A DNA stretch of 64,000 nucleotides, taken from assembly GCF_030272615.1 (NCBI RefSeq), contig NC_081407.1, positions 380,327,179-380,391,178 of the forward strand, in the 5' to 3' direction. This document shows, piece by piece, positions 33,961 to 47,200 of the stretch. Each line of letters opens with the position of its first letter. Within the stretch, counting starts at the first letter, position 1. The DNA comes from Cryptomeria japonica (taxonomy: Eukaryota > Streptophyta > Pinopsida > Cupressales > Cupressaceae). The translations under genes and the position numbers were made by a program. The notes beneath the pieces are model-generated. The model searched no databases. It was not told where the DNA came from and saw nothing but the letters and a program-made list of their open reading frames with translations.

Positions 33961-35187
33961 TTCTGGGATGCATCTTACATAATTTTTTCTTGACCGGTTT
34001 AGCATTTAGATCAACCGCTAAGTGATGGACGACTAACTCAGGATCAAGACCAGACATGTTTGCATAAGACCATGCAAAGTTAATAGGCTACCTATGAAGA
34101 ATCTCGAAGAACTCCCGAAATTCGTCATCGGATAAAGAGGCTGAGACATGGGTGACACATGGGTTTTCTACTATGCCCAAATTTATCTCCATGGTCAGGT
34201 CTATGAGGATTTATGATCTCTCGGGAACATGATCATCAAGGAGGGGAAGAAGAGAATCCTCATGTTCTGGCGCCTCTAAGAGGTTTTCACCAGAAGATAC
34301 ACCCTTTATTTTTACTATTTTATGGTCTATAGTTGCCTTAGAAAGGGTTTCACCATGAGAATCTTGATCTTTTGATTCTTTTTTACTTTGGGGATTAAGG
34401 ATTCCCTCTTCCGCAAAATAGCCATGAGGGTCCAGCTTGTAGACTATATTCTTTTCAGGATAATGGTAAGGTGCACACTCAATTTCCCTAAGAAATTGTA
34501 GGAGCGCTATATCATTTTGGAATGTATCTAGGTGTGCAACACTTTGGCCCCAATCAATAAGTTTAGGGTGGCGAAGGGGAAGGTCAATTAGGAAGATGGG
34601 TGTATCAAAGAGGTCACATGTGTTGAAGGATGAGGAGCTATCCATATCGCAGTACACTTGATTGGCAACCTCCTTAAGCATGTCTTTGATGTCACCCAAA
34701 CAATTTTCATTGTTTCCAAAAGTACCTATCAAACTTGAGGCTTCATGCAAGAGGCATCCAAACCAAGCCCTTGATGGCGAACATTAGGGGTGGGCTCAAT
34801 AGGTCTTATGACTTCTTGTTCTTCTTGACCTTCTTGACCTAGTCTGTCACCTTGGTAGGCCCATTTGAGTGCAACAATATATTTCTCTTTGAATTGATTA
34901 AGTTGAGTGTCATTATCGACAAAGACGTCTTTGAAGAGCCTTTCATTGATGTTTGTTTCTATGACCTTGTGATTGAGCTCACCATGAGACTGGAAAGTAG
35001 TCAAACCATACTGACAAATTACAGGTTCTTTCTTTTTTTGTTCCTTGGTAGGTTTTTTGTGATCATGCGGATCTAGAGGTAGAGTGTCTATTGTGAAGAT
35101 GCCTTGTAGGGCATATTCTCCACAACCAGGGTCATTGATCTTGATTTGGGAGAAGTATGATGTAATAGAAGTCTTTTCTTTTTCCAT
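33961..35187 (-). pseudogene. Protease-RT linker of element C
   Basis: Acidic spacer frames between protease and RT (34211-34750 and 34729-35187). A G-patch-like NVRHQGLGLDAS lies near 34760-34790. Leu/Asp-rich stretches correspond in position to the linker of element B (for example LIDWGQS beside LIDWDEP in B). Confidence 0.6.
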
Positions 35188-35980
35188 AGGGAGTATGGCA
35201 TCAGGGTCAACATATGAGGAAGATGGAGTGGCAAATGGAGTTCCACTTATTATAATTGGGAAATGATGGGAATATGGTGATGAGGCCTCAAGAGAACGAC
35301 AATACTCAAATAGTTGAGTGTCACCATAGATTGTGATTTTGCAGCCTTGATAAGGGAATTTAAGGCATTGGTGATAAGTGGAAGGGATGACCTACATGGA
35401 ATGGATCCATGAGTGACTAAGGAGGATATTTAATGGAAGATCAAGATCAAAGACGTGGCATAATGTGCTCTATGTTACTGGGCCTACTTGAATTGGAAGA
35501 TTGATCATCCATAGTGAGCTTCTCTCAGCATTGTCATAAGCTTCGATGGTAATGCATCGATTGTGCATATGTGTGATAGTGTACCCCACTTGAGTAACAC
35601 ATTTCAATGTGCAAAGATTTAGGGCAAAACCATTATCAATAAAAAAATTACTTCACTTTGTATCATTTGACTATAGCTTCAATATTAAGCAGACGGATAT
35701 GGTCAAGATTTGGGACCATGGCATCGGATTGAGTGAAATTGAGATGGTACGTGGAAGATAGATGTGCGACCATGGCCTAGAATTGTGTGGGGTCTATATT
35801 TCTAGGGATGCGAGCCTCTTGTAATATTTGGGTGAGAATCTATTCATGAGTAATTGAGGTCTATAGCAAATCCAAGATGGAGATCTGTGCATAATTTTTT
35901 CCTAAATGTTCTAGAATGTTATACTACATAGACACAGATGTGGTTGGGGTATCATTAGGTATAGGAGCCCCAAGGACTAA
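35188..35980 (-). pseudogene. Protease region of element C
   Basis: Heavily interrupted. Visible pieces include FQAMVAHLSSTYHLNFTQSD, matching FQAMVAHMTGPHNLTFSKND in element B, and an HSWIHSM/IPSTYHQC-type block matching RPWIHEM and VPSTYHQC in B. The active-site Asp region (35590-35660) is not readable with confidence. Confidence 0.6.
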
Positions 35981-35984
35981 CATG

Positions 35985-38578
35985 TGGATGCTTCAAGTGT
36001 TCATGACACAGTGAGTATCGAATCCTTTGACACAAATCATGTTAATATGATCACCTGCCAGAGAAATATAACCTATTGTAGGACCATAATCAAAGGGTGT
36101 GTTATTGTAATTGATGTTGTTGGTCATGCAAGCCTTATTAGTGTTGGTTGTGCTAGCCTCTCCTTGATGCTTAGGAATATCATTCTTGTACATGCCTATA
36201 TTGGCATTTGGGGACTTTCCTATGATGGAATCAATAGCGATTTTTCCATGGTCAACGAGGTCCTGGACTGAGTGTTTGAGCTTTATGCAGTTGTTTGTAC
36301 CATGACCTTGGATGAAATGATAGGCACAGTACTCAATATCTTTGTACCAATTAGGATTAGGTTTGGACTAATTGAATGGTGTTTTTTTAGGATGCATGAC
36401 CATGTTATGTTGCTTCATGCATTTAAGGATCACCGCTAGGGTTTTGTCATGGGTGTGAATTAACGTTGTGGGCCATTGTATCCTGTCTGATGGGAAGGAT
36501 CTTGAGACATAGTGATCATATTGGTTCGATTAGATTGGGCATTTTATGTTTGTGCCTGTGGACTCATGACATACAATTTTTGTGGGGGTGGTGGCTTTGA
36601 AACTAGAATCATTTGAATTATTCTGGAATCAGTGGTCCCATCACCAATAGCGTTCTTATTTTTGTTCAAATACCTTTGCTTGTCATGATTAGACTTATCG
36701 GGGTACTCCTTATAGATTTTAATAACCCCTTCATCAATCAAAGCTTGTTCCACTGATGACCCTTCAGAGATGAAGTATTTAAAGGTGCTTTCACAATTAA
36801 GTCAAATGTGATATGCAAGCTTCGAGTGGAGGTTACTAATAAAAATTGGGACCAGTTGAGTGTCCAACATCATACATGGGAGACAGCTAGCAAGGGCTCT
36901 CCACCTTTGGGTGTAATATAGAAGAATTTCACCCCCTTTTTGTTTGTTCTAACACAGATCTAGCTTGGATACATCATTTTCTATATTGTAGTGAAAATGA
37001 GAAACAAAATGCTCAGACAAATCTGTGAAGGTAGTGATAGTGTCGAATGGCAATTTGGAGAACCATTCTAAAGGACTATAAAGGATTTTAGGGAACAATC
37101 GCAGAAGATACTCATCGCACCATGATACCTCCTAACAAGCCATGAAGAGCTCTTTGGCATGATGTCATGGATCTCCTTTCCCCTTGTATTTGTTGAATCT
37201 TGGTATTTCAAAGTGTTTGGGGAAAGGCATAGCAGTGATGAACTTGTCGAATGGGTAAGGACAAAGTTCTTTAAATTTGAAGACCCATTCAGAGCTATTC
37301 TCTTGTAACGCTTTAAGAGTGGCCTTCATTTCCTCTCATTCAGTATTGATAGGAAAACGATTAGGAGACAATGTAGTAGATTGATAATATGATCTTGTTG
37401 TGCCACGTGATCCAAATTTTGATATTTTGATCGTTGTGGCGGATTTTGGTAGCTTGTTGTGTTTTGGTAGATAATAATTTGTTGTTGAACAAATGAAATT
37501 TGTTGATACTAGGGTGGTTGTCAGTAGGTTCCAATATTTTTTTGAGGAGTCATGGGTTGTTGCATGTGCGGAACTAGCTAGATTTGAAGATTCTTATTTT
37601 GAAGATAATTGCCCGTAGTATAGTTAGGTATAGTGTTTGGCGATGGGGGATTCTGATTAATACCATCTTGTAACTGATGAATGTTTGTCACAACATAAGA
37701 TGAAGGTGGTCCATGTAAGTAATTGAATCATGGTCGGGAAATGGTTAGTTGCAAAATCACTTGAGGTTGATATTGCGGGGTGTTGACAACTTGTGGTGTC
37801 GATTGGACAAGTGGGGGTGTAGATGGTAGTGGGATTGTTTATTTTATGCCCCCAATCATAGCCTACATGGTAGATGATGATGGATAATAAGTATTCATGT
37901 ATTCCAAGTTGGTGCTTGTGTTAACAACACATTCATAGGTCGAGTGACAAGATTGGTGAAAGACGTAACTTGCATGATACTAAATGTCATGGGCATTTGA
38001 CATGTCAATGAGAGTGATGTGTGAAGTTGTGTAGATGTCACATTGATAGGTCCATTATAAATACCCCCTCTTGAAGATATAGGTGGAGTGGGTCTTGATA
38101 CATTAGCATAAAAATATTTATAATGGCGTCCAAGAGTTCCCATAGGTGGCAATCCAATCGACCGAAGTTAGGAACTTTGTTGTGGTGGTACCACGGGTAG
38201 TTGATTCTATTGTTGGATTGGAAACAAGGATAAGACTTGTTGTTGAAGAGGTGTGTGTGGACTTGCGGTCACAGATGCATCTGGTGATGCAATCATCGTG
38301 CCTTGTTTCACCATGCTTGCGAAGATGAGATTCTTACGTATTTCTATGATTTTATCTACCATTTGAGCATTGTTAGGATTTGAAAGAAACTGGTCAATAG
38401 GATTAATTTGGACATTTGCCTCATCAATTTGATTGACCATATCTTCATCAGGGATGATTGTATCTAGTGGATCATAAATGGTAGGAATATTTCTTAACAT
38501 GATAGGGTTGACCTCTAAATCAAGATTTGTTTGAGGTTCTGGGAATCCTAGAGGAAATTGAGAAGATTTTTGTTCCAT
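35985..38578 (-). pseudogene. Gag of element C
   Basis: ATG at 38578 (MEQKSSQFPLGFPEPQTN). The N-terminal part is open to 38207. The Gag core lies near 36800-37240, with FPKHFEIPRFNKYKGKGDP, LLRLFPKILYSPLEWFSKLP and IFISNLHSKLAYHI. A second open piece (36544-36753) follows, then a zinc-knuckle-like YCAYHFIQGHGTNNC near 36300. Many stops interrupt the frame. The knuckle and core match element B in kind. Confidence 0.7.
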
Positions 38579-40630
38579 AGCTTGTTGAGATTGAGATCAA
38601 GTGATAACAGAAAAGAAACAGGAGACAAGATGGTGAAACGATGAGAATGTGAAACCAAAGTCAAGGATTGGATAAACTGTGTAATTTTATCAATGTTGAT
38701 GAGAAAAGAATTTGAGATAAACTTGATGACTGATTCAAAGACAAAACAATTAATGAACTAAATACTCAAATCACAATTGGATGAGATCTAAAAAAGGCAG
38801 CATGACACTGAAGTTACTTAAGAGGATGCACTCAAGCAATGGAATATATCAAAGTGAATTGAACCTCTGGCTCAAGGTGATATGATCACGATGAAATAAA
38901 GTGGTAAAACTCTAGACATGATATAATCCAAGAGTTGATGATTAATTATCGCAAAAAAGATGCAGGCTATTGTGATTTGGGAAAAAAGGGATTGAAAAAG
39001 ATGATTTGTCTGATTTGATTAAGTTGATAGATAAGGATTTATTTGATTGAAATACGATTGGTGGTGCAATTGATCAAATAAAGAAATCCGGCTTGGATGA
39101 AAAAGATTTAATCCTTGACACAAATGAAAAGTGGCAATGACCAAGAGTGCAGGAGTTCAAAGTGGCGATGATGACAACGCAAGCTAATAATGATGACCAA
39201 AATCCATTTAGTGATTGAGATGATAAAGATTGATTGATAATGACACCGATCGATTGAAATGAGGGGCCAAAGTTATGACTTCTAATAGAGATGATGAAAT
39301 TGATTATGCAAGTCAAGACCTTAGTAGATGATAATGACGATGTAAGATATGTGATGATGACCAAATTTATGACCAACAAATTGTGATGATAAAGATTGAT
39401 TATGCAAGTCCAAAACCCTAATAAGCAATAATAATGATGTCATATTTGAAATAGTAACAACCAAGGTTATGATGATAAATTCAAATGATAAAATTGAAGA
39501 TGTAAGTCATAAACCTTAAAATACAATAATAATGACATCAAATTCAAAATGAGGACAACCAAGATGAATCATTTTGACATTTGACTTAGATAATTTTTAG
39601 CAATGTAATGAGACAATTGATGCAAACTCATTAGAATGAGAGGACCAAAATGTTGAAGGACAAGACAAAACTCGACAAACACACAAGTTTGAAAATGAAG
39701 AACAAACACACACTTCATAGGTTGAGAAGGACAATATTTGTTGAATCACCTAGCCCAGAATACCACATTCAACCAGATAGATAGAAGCTTGGCAGCAGTG
39801 GCTACAACCTCGGTGCACACTTTTCGGGCATTCCAAGCTTCAAATTTCTAAAGATCCTAATATATTAAGAATTTTTATATCTCAAATTGTGGGGTACATG
39901 AGGGATATCTTTGCCATGCATGTATCACAATTCCCAAATTAACAAATAGAAGGATCTTGGCAACTAAAATAGTGGTTCATAATGTGGGATTCTCTTTCAG
40001 GTGTCCATGTACACTCTCTCCCTCGAGAGGCTTCCTTCCTATAGAAAACAGGTATTGGGGAAGTCAATGTAGGTAGGCAATTAGCACCCATCATGAAGAC
40101 TTTCCTCGCATGTATTTTATATAGTGGCTAAGAAGTGACTTAGCTAAAAGACCATTACCGCTTTTATCGTTCTCCCCTCACCCACCTTATAGGCTACTTG
40201 GGGGGACATGCCCTCTACCTACTAAAATGAAATTGAGCATCGCTAACACTTTTCTCTTGCACCTAGGACCACGAGAACCAAGGGAGAAGATAGTGTGTGT
40301 TAGTAGTAGGACCACTCACATGCATAATTTTGCCCGATCATGTAAGACAAATGCTCATTTTAAGCCCATATATAAATTTGTTTAATCTAAAAGGAAAACA
40401 CTCTCCTAATCTACCACTGCAAGAAAAGCATTAGTAGTTTCATAATTGTCTTTGACCACTCGAAACACCCCTGCAAGAAAAATGATTAGTAGTTTGAAAT
40501 TAACTCTTATTCCAATGATTGCCAAGGTGCTACACAGATTATTAGTAATACAAAAACCTGTTCTAATAATGAAGTGAAATTGACATTATTTAAAACTGAA
40601 TCTCAAGATTATACCTTTCTTTCTGCCCCT

Positions 40631-40770
40631 ACACAGGCGTAGAACGAAGAAACACAAGCGCAGGACAAAGATGGCACAAGCACAAAAATAGATTGCACAA
40701 GTGTATGAAACTCAAACACAAGCACAATAAACTCAAACATAGGCACAAGAAACTCAAAAACGGGCATAGA
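40631..40770. repeat. 21-bp periodic ACACAAGCGC array, block 1 (element C leader)
   Basis: Motif copies start at 40631, 40652, 40674, 40695, 40716, 40737 and about 40759, a spacing of 21 or 22 bp. Core variants are ACACAGGCGT, ACACAAGCGC, GCACAAGCAC and ACATAGGCAC. Confidence 0.8.
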
Positions 40771-41884
40771 AGTGCAGTCTTGTGCAGAATAGAGAAATTT
40801 TGCAAAACAAATGCCTATTTTGCACAATTGAGGCCTCAAATGATAATGCAAACCCTAATTTTGAGAAATTTTCCCTATGTGAGCCCAAAATTTATTATAA
40901 TTGAAATGAATTGACTATATTTCAATCACCATTTGATGCATCCATGACTAGGAATATGATTGCAAACCCTAATCCGAGAAAATACAGAATTTCTAAGCTT
41001 TTTAGGATGAAATGTAGAAATTGACTCTTCTGGAAATCCTAAAGACTCAATTCAAGCAATTCATTATTCATTCCCATTCTAATTAGTGCTATGTGAATTC
41101 AATTTAGCTAAATTTTTCAGTAAATAACTCTGTTTTTGCCCTAAAAACATAAAAAAAATTGATCAATTTTGCAAGTTAGAGCAACAAGGACAAAGTGCCC
41201 TAGAACTCTGCACAAGTGCAAAAAGTTGCAACACAGGCATAATTCCCTTCAATACAGCCACAGGAGTGCAATGCCTATGAGAAATATATGATATAGTTAA
41301 AGGCCAATTTCACACAAATAAAGCCTAAAATGAGCATATAAACCCTAATCTTAAGAAAATAGGCCCTATTTGAGCTAAAAATTTACCATGACATCAAAAT
41401 TTCATTTGAATTCAAACTTACCATAATATATCCTTGCCTAAGAAATCAAATACAACTCACCAACTAAGAAATGCAAAAGTTCTAAGCCTCTCAAGATCAA
41501 ATGCAAGACTTGGATCACCTAGAAACCCCAATGACCCAATGTGAAAAAATTATTGTTCCTTTCCATTTTAATTAGTCCTATGTGATTGCATCCAACCCTT
41601 ATAAACCCTAATTAGACTTATTGCAATTAAATTGAAGCAATATTGAAAGATTTGATGTTCATTTTAAAGCCCCAAATTGACAAATCTTGTTCTTTTAAAG
41701 CCAAATTTGTAATGAAACTAAGCATGAGAGATTTTTGTTCATTCCCAAAAGCCTAAGTAGAGAGATATATGAGTTCATTTTATCCAGATTAATACATACA
41801 TGGTCTTATTTTAGTTCTAAAAGCATAAAAAAATGAGTAATTGTTTTCAAATTAGGCAACTAGGACCAAATGTCCTAGAACCCT

Positions 41885-41999
41885 GCACAGGCACAAAAAG
41901 CTGCAACACGAGCGCATAAAGTTGAAACACAGGCACATAAAGATGCAACACAAGTGCAATTTGTTGCAACACGTGCACGTTTTGTTGCAACATAGGCAC
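41885..41999. repeat. 21-bp periodic ACACAGGCAC array, block 2 (element C leader)
   Basis: Six copies start at 41885, 41906, 41927, 41948, 41969 and 41990, exactly 21 bp apart. Linkers often contain TTGCA or TGCA. Confidence 0.85.
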
Positions 42000-42103
42000 A
42001 AAAATCTTAAAACTTCTCTGAAAAGCCCTTTTTCTGCAAATTTGGACCTACGAGCTGAAAAATCACTCAAACAACAACAAAATATTAGATTGACCTATGA
42101 AGT

Positions 42104-42123
42104 GGGTCCCACCGGGCATGCCA
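42104..42123 (-). promoter_or_regulatory. Primer-binding site of element C
   Basis: Right after the LTR end and a T5 spacer the minus strand reads TGGCATGCCCGGTGGGACCC. It starts with TGG as the complement of a tRNA CCA end. The tRNA is not identified. Confidence 0.65.
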
Positions 42124-42128
42124 AAAAA

Positions 42129-43223
42129 TGTGTGAGGGAAATCATGTGCAAATATAAATGATTGAAAGATAAAACTAAGCAACCTAAGCTACACAATTAG
42201 CTCAAACACCTCAAGATTGGGATGTTAGAAAGAAAGCAAAAGAAGCATAAAACATGAAACAATAGAATGCAAACTTCATTTTTTACTCCCTTGATTTGAT
42301 GATCATGTGGTTGCATGCATGTTCATGGCATAGCTTGTACTTGATATTTCTCCATGATGTGTGATTTGACGATGAGATTCAAGATTTGAAGATGAGATTT
42401 GGCATGATGATGATATGACTATGCTAAGAGGTAGATGAAATTTTGCATGATGACGTTATGGATGAAAGAAAGTGGATCCATTGCTTGTAAAAGAGGGGGG
42501 ATTAAATAGGGGAGTAAGGAGAGGAGGGTTTTGACATGTGTACTCAAGGACACACATCTATTTTGGGAGGGAGCCACAAAAAATAGGCTTTAATTTCCTA
42601 ATATTAAGGAAATTAGGGAATATGTGTGTGCACACACATGTGAGGGGAAGTTAGGATAAGGTTAGTTTGGGAAGATAAGGTTAGTTAGAACCCAAGGTTA
42701 GATTGGAGGTTAGGTTAGATGAGGGTTAGTTAGGTAGTTAAAAGTTAGGAGACAATGATCTAAAGGGAATATTTGAATTTAACTAATTCAAATAAGTGAG
42801 AGGAATATGTGGATTAATTAATTCAAGGAATTGGAAAGGAGGAACTAATTGATTAATTAATTCAAGGGATTGGAAAGGGAGAATTAATTAATTAAATTAA
42901 TTAATTTAAGGAATTGGAAAGGGGGAATTAATTAATTAGATTAATTAATTCAATGTATTGGAAAGGGGGAATTAATTAATTAGATTAATTAATTCAATAA
43001 ATTGGAAAGGGGGAATTAATTAATTAGATTAGATTAATTAATTCAACAGATGGGAGTTAATTAATTAAGATATCAATTAATTAGTGGGCTATGGGGCATC
43101 ACTTTATTAATTAAATCAATCTAGCCAACATGATAATTGATTTTAATTGAATTATTCAAATAATGCAATTGACTTAGGAGATTTCATCTAATTAAATTGA
43201 TCAGTCAAATTTAGGTGTCTACG
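42129..43223 (-). repeat. 5' LTR of element C (1,095 bp)
   Basis: The minus strand starts CGTAGACACC at 43223 and ends CCCTCACACA at 42129. It is homologous to 28294-29560, but a block of about 150 bp holding the palindrome cluster is missing near 42528. Confidence 0.9.
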
Positions 43224-43228
43224 CATAG
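43224..43228. repeat. Target-site duplication of element C (right)
   Basis: CATAG, matching 28289-28293. Confidence 0.8.
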
Positions 43229-44066
43229 CTTAAGACCAACAACAAGTACGACAAAAAACCCCATAAAACCATGCATCTTCTTCTTAACAATTCCTCAGAA
43301 CTTCTATATTCAAGACTAGCTTGCATGAGAAGATATGATACAAATTAAAGAATGCATCTAATAACCAGGTAGGCAATACCTCTCAGGTCATTCACCTACC
43401 AAGTGGACCAAGAGTGGGAAACAAAATTGTCAAAAGGACACAACACCAAGTAATAAAATCTTGCAAAATGAAAATCTTCTCTTCGAGTCTATAATGGATT
43501 TACATCCACAATCAAGTGTAGGCTCCTCAGCATTTTGTCTGAAATCCTCATTAAACACTAATCATCTCAACACACGATCCCAAGAATATACTAGGTCTCA
43601 TAGCCTCACCCAAGTCTCTCTAGTCTCAATGAGCATACACCAATCAATCCATGCTAACTTCAAATGCTCCAAATTCATGAAGCTCTGAGAAAATGATTAA
43701 TACTAAAAACCAAAGAGAACCAACAATACCTTACCAAAGACTCCAGATTCCTCTATGGAACCAGGATGTCACCATCTCCAAACCACATGAAGATAACTAT
43801 CCATCATCAAATGATTAATCCACATCACTATCAAATCTCCCACTAAACTGTGTAAGAAATCTCTCCAAGCATCATGATATCCATCTCCTAATTGAATATC
43901 CTCTAGGGCCCCAACATAATCAAAGAACTCAATCAAGAGCTCCCAAAAAGAAGAGCCAAACCACGATCTCCAAAACAAGAAGATAAAAATACACATCCTT
44001 TGTTAATACAACCAAATATGTCAAACTCTCATTACAATACATGAAGGTAGAATCCAATAGCTCTAC
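43229..44066. other. Non-coding DNA between element C and LINE copy 2
   Basis: No supported gene; only short stop-limited frames. It is the other half of the C target sequence and similar in composition to 27507-28288 and 50450-51271, so these three pieces may be parts of one older element. Confidence 0.4.
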
Positions 44067-44225
44067 ATGACAACCAGAACCAGGTCCAAGGCTGATTTTG
44101 GTGCTTCAAGATCCCCACCGGGACGTAAAACTATGAAATGGCATAGGGACCAGGAGAGCAAGCAAAACATAGCTGATGGAAGGCAGCGAACTATAAAGGA
44201 ATTATGCCCTCAGGCTTCCAAATGA
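44067..44225 (+). pseudogene. C-terminal remnant of LINE ORF1
   Basis: A frame of about 52 residues reading RSKADFGASRSPPGRKTMKW and ending PQASK at a TGA (44223-44225). It is basic, as ORF1 tails often are. The stop overlaps the ORF2 start as ATGA. No RNA-binding or zinc-knuckle part remains. Confidence 0.6.
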
Positions 44226-47200
44226 AGGTAATATCTTGGAATATCAGAGGCCTAAATGGTCTCAATAAACAGGATATATTACAGAACCTCATTCGAGATC
44301 AAAATCTGGATATTATCCTGGTACGGGAAACCAAAATGAGTAAAGAGAAAGTGGAGAAATTAAACTTCTTTAACAATGGAGGAGTTTGTGGCAGTAGCTC
44401 GAATGGAGCATCTGGAGGGGTAGCAATTTTCTGGAACAAGAAAACCATCTCTGAAGAAATGATTGATGTAGATGGCAATATTTTATCCCTGAAACCTAAA
44501 AGCATCTTTGATGGAAAGGAATGTCTTATTACTAATATCTATGCCCCTAACTCCAAATCTGCTAGAAGCAAATTCTGGGATAAAATTCAGCAAAAAAGAA
44601 AATCTTTCCCTTTGAACAGCTGGGTTGTGATGGGAGATTTCAATACTCCTCTACAAGACATTGATAAATATGGGGGTATTCAAGCTCAACCAGACAATAG
44701 ATCTGACTTGATGGACTTTATTAATATCAATGCTCTCATTGATATGGATCTCAATGGGGCATCCTACACATGGTCTAACCGAAGGGATGGTGAAGATCTC
44801 ATTCAGGTAAGACTGGATAGATCCCTTGTCACTAATGATTGGATTCTTTCTCATAGATGCTCCCTTTCTATTATTAATAAAATTGGTTCAGACCATTATC
44901 CCATCTCTTTTGTTGCTGAGCATTTTAAGAATAATCAGAGCTTCCCTTTTTGGCTCGAAAAAATGTTGATTTCCCACCCTAATCTTGAAAATTCTATTGC
45001 TAACTGGTGGAATATTAATGTAAATGGAACTGCCATGTATAAATTTGCCAAAAAACTTAAAAATATCAAAGTCAACATTAGGATATGGAACAAGAAGGTC
45101 TTTGGTGATATTTTTTATTCAAAGAAAAAGCTAAAGGAGGAGCTGGATCAGATCCACAATTCAATACAGAAAGATGGCTATAAAAAGTATTCCAAAGCCA
45201 TGGAAGATGATGTTCTAGTCAAACTCCACAACATTATTTCTAGGGAAGAAAACTATTGGAGGCAAAGATCCAAGGTGATCTGGCTGGAGGTTGGAGACAG
45301 AAACACTAAATTTTTCCACATGACATCTTTAAAACATAAAGCAGCAAATAGAATTTCAAGACTTATTGTAGAGGACAAAACTCTTCTTAATAAGGATGAA
45401 ATCAGGGATGAAGCTGTCAGGTTCTTCAATAAGCTCCTCACTAGTAAAAAGGACATTGATCATACCCACCAACACAATTTGGTTAATATCATTCCTAAGA
45501 TCATTAGTCCTATTCAGAATAAGGCCCTATCTGCTATCCCGTCTGCTGGAGAAATTAAAAAAGTTGTCTTTTCATTTCAAGGGGATAAAGCTCCGGGTCT
45601 TGATAGTTTCCTAATTTTTTTCTTCCAGGAATTCTGGCATATTGTGGGAGAAAACACGGTTAATGTGGTCAAAGAATTTTTTGGATCTAGAAGAATCCTT
45701 AAGGAACTCAACTCCATGTTTATTGCCCTAATCCCTAAAGTTGCTGGGGCAGATTTTATGGGAAAATTTAGGCCAATAAGTCTATGTAACTCTTTCTATA
45801 AGATCATATCCAAAGTTTTGACCACTAGAATTTTGGTTGTTCTCCCCTTCAACATCTCTGAGGAGCAGAAAGGTTTTGTTCCTGGCAAGCAGATTTTGGA
45901 CTCTATCATTCTTGTGAATGAGAACATTCATTCCCTCAATGCTGCTAAAAAGGAAGGCTTCCTGATAAAGTTGGATCTGGCGAAGGCTTATGATAGAGTG
46001 GAGTGGCATGTTATTTTTAGAATCATGGAGGCTTTTGGTTTTGATGAAAAGATAACCAAAATTATTAGAGAGCTGATCACAACTCCTATGTTCTCTATTC
46101 TGATTAATGGATCTCATACAAAATTCTTTAAAATGTCAAGGGGGCTCAGACAAGGAGATCCCATATCTCCTATTCTTTTCACCATTTTGGTTGAGAGCAT
46201 GAGCAGATTGATTCACAATCTAAAATTGAGTAAAACTATCAAAGGTCTTCAACCTTCCTCTGCTAATGTTTTTTGCTCTCATCAATAGTTTGTTGATGAT
46301 ACTATCCTCATGGGATATTCTTCTGTTAGGGAGGCTGAGGCCTTCAAAACTGCTCTTAATTCCTATGCTCTGGCTACTAGTCAGCAAGTCAATTGGGACA
46401 AGTCGGCTATATATTTCATGAATACTCCAATCATAAGACAACAGAAAATTGCTAAAATTATTGGTTGCAAGGTGGACATGATCCCTTCCACCTATCTGAA
46501 TCTTCCCTTGGGTTTAACTCCCCCAAACTCCTTTTGGAATATGCTTATTGAAAAAATCAACAAAAAACTAGCTGGGTGGAAAGGTTCTATTTTATCTGGG
46601 AAATTGTAGCTCCTTCAAGCTACTCTCCAGAACCTCCCTGTTTATGCCCTCAGCTTATTTGGTATCTCGGCTAAATTTGTTGAAGCATTGGAAAGAATTC
46701 AGAAGAGATTTTTATGGTCAGGAGTTGAAGAAAAAAATAAGATATCCTTGGTTTCTTGGGACAAAGTTTGTAGACCAAAGAACAAAGGAGGGTTGGGGAT
46801 TAAAGCTCTAAAAACCTTTAACAAAGCTCTTCTAGCCAAACAATTATGGAGAGCTTATGATACCAAGAAAGATTGGAATCAAATATGGTTTGATAAATAT
46901 ATTCAGAATCAGCCTATCCAAGGGATCCTTAACTTTGAAGACATTCCTGTTGGATCCTTCATTTGGAATAGTATTATCAAATCCATAAAAGTAGCCAAAG
47001 CTGGAGCTAGATGGGTCCTTGGAAAAAGCGACAAAATAAGGTTTTGGGAGGACCCTTCGATGAAGAATGAAGCTCTTTATGATCAAGACAATAGTCAAGT
47101 TATTGAGGAATGTAAAAGGAGGTTGGCTTATGGTGTGTGACTACTGGAAGGAGGACAAATGGGTGAGGCTTGATGTTATGCATTTTGGATTTTCCCTACT

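Larger units (their letters stand above)
38579..42103 (-). other. Long 5' leader of element C
   Basis: About 3.5 kb between the primer-binding site and gag with no supported gene. It is A/T-rich and holds two blocks of a 21-bp periodic motif (40631-40770 and 41885-41999), with a short third trace near 41212. Leader length and layout parallel element B. Confidence 0.6.
28294..43223 (-). mobile_element. Element C: complete Ty3/Gypsy LTR retrotransposon
   Basis: About 14.9 kb on the minus strand. Order from its 5' end: LTR (42129-43223), primer-binding site, long leader, gag, protease, RT, RNase H, integrase, 3' non-coding region, polypurine tract, LTR (28294-29560). CATAG flanks both ends. The coding frames are full of stops, so this copy is dead. 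The LTRs differ by one large deletion and many substitutions, which points to an old insertion. Confidence 0.9.

Noticed and set aside
44204-44221. Upstream ATG of LINE ORF2 at 44204
   Set aside because: The ATG at 44222 overlaps the ORF1 stop and gives the usual start directly before the endonuclease (MKVISWN), so it is the better start.
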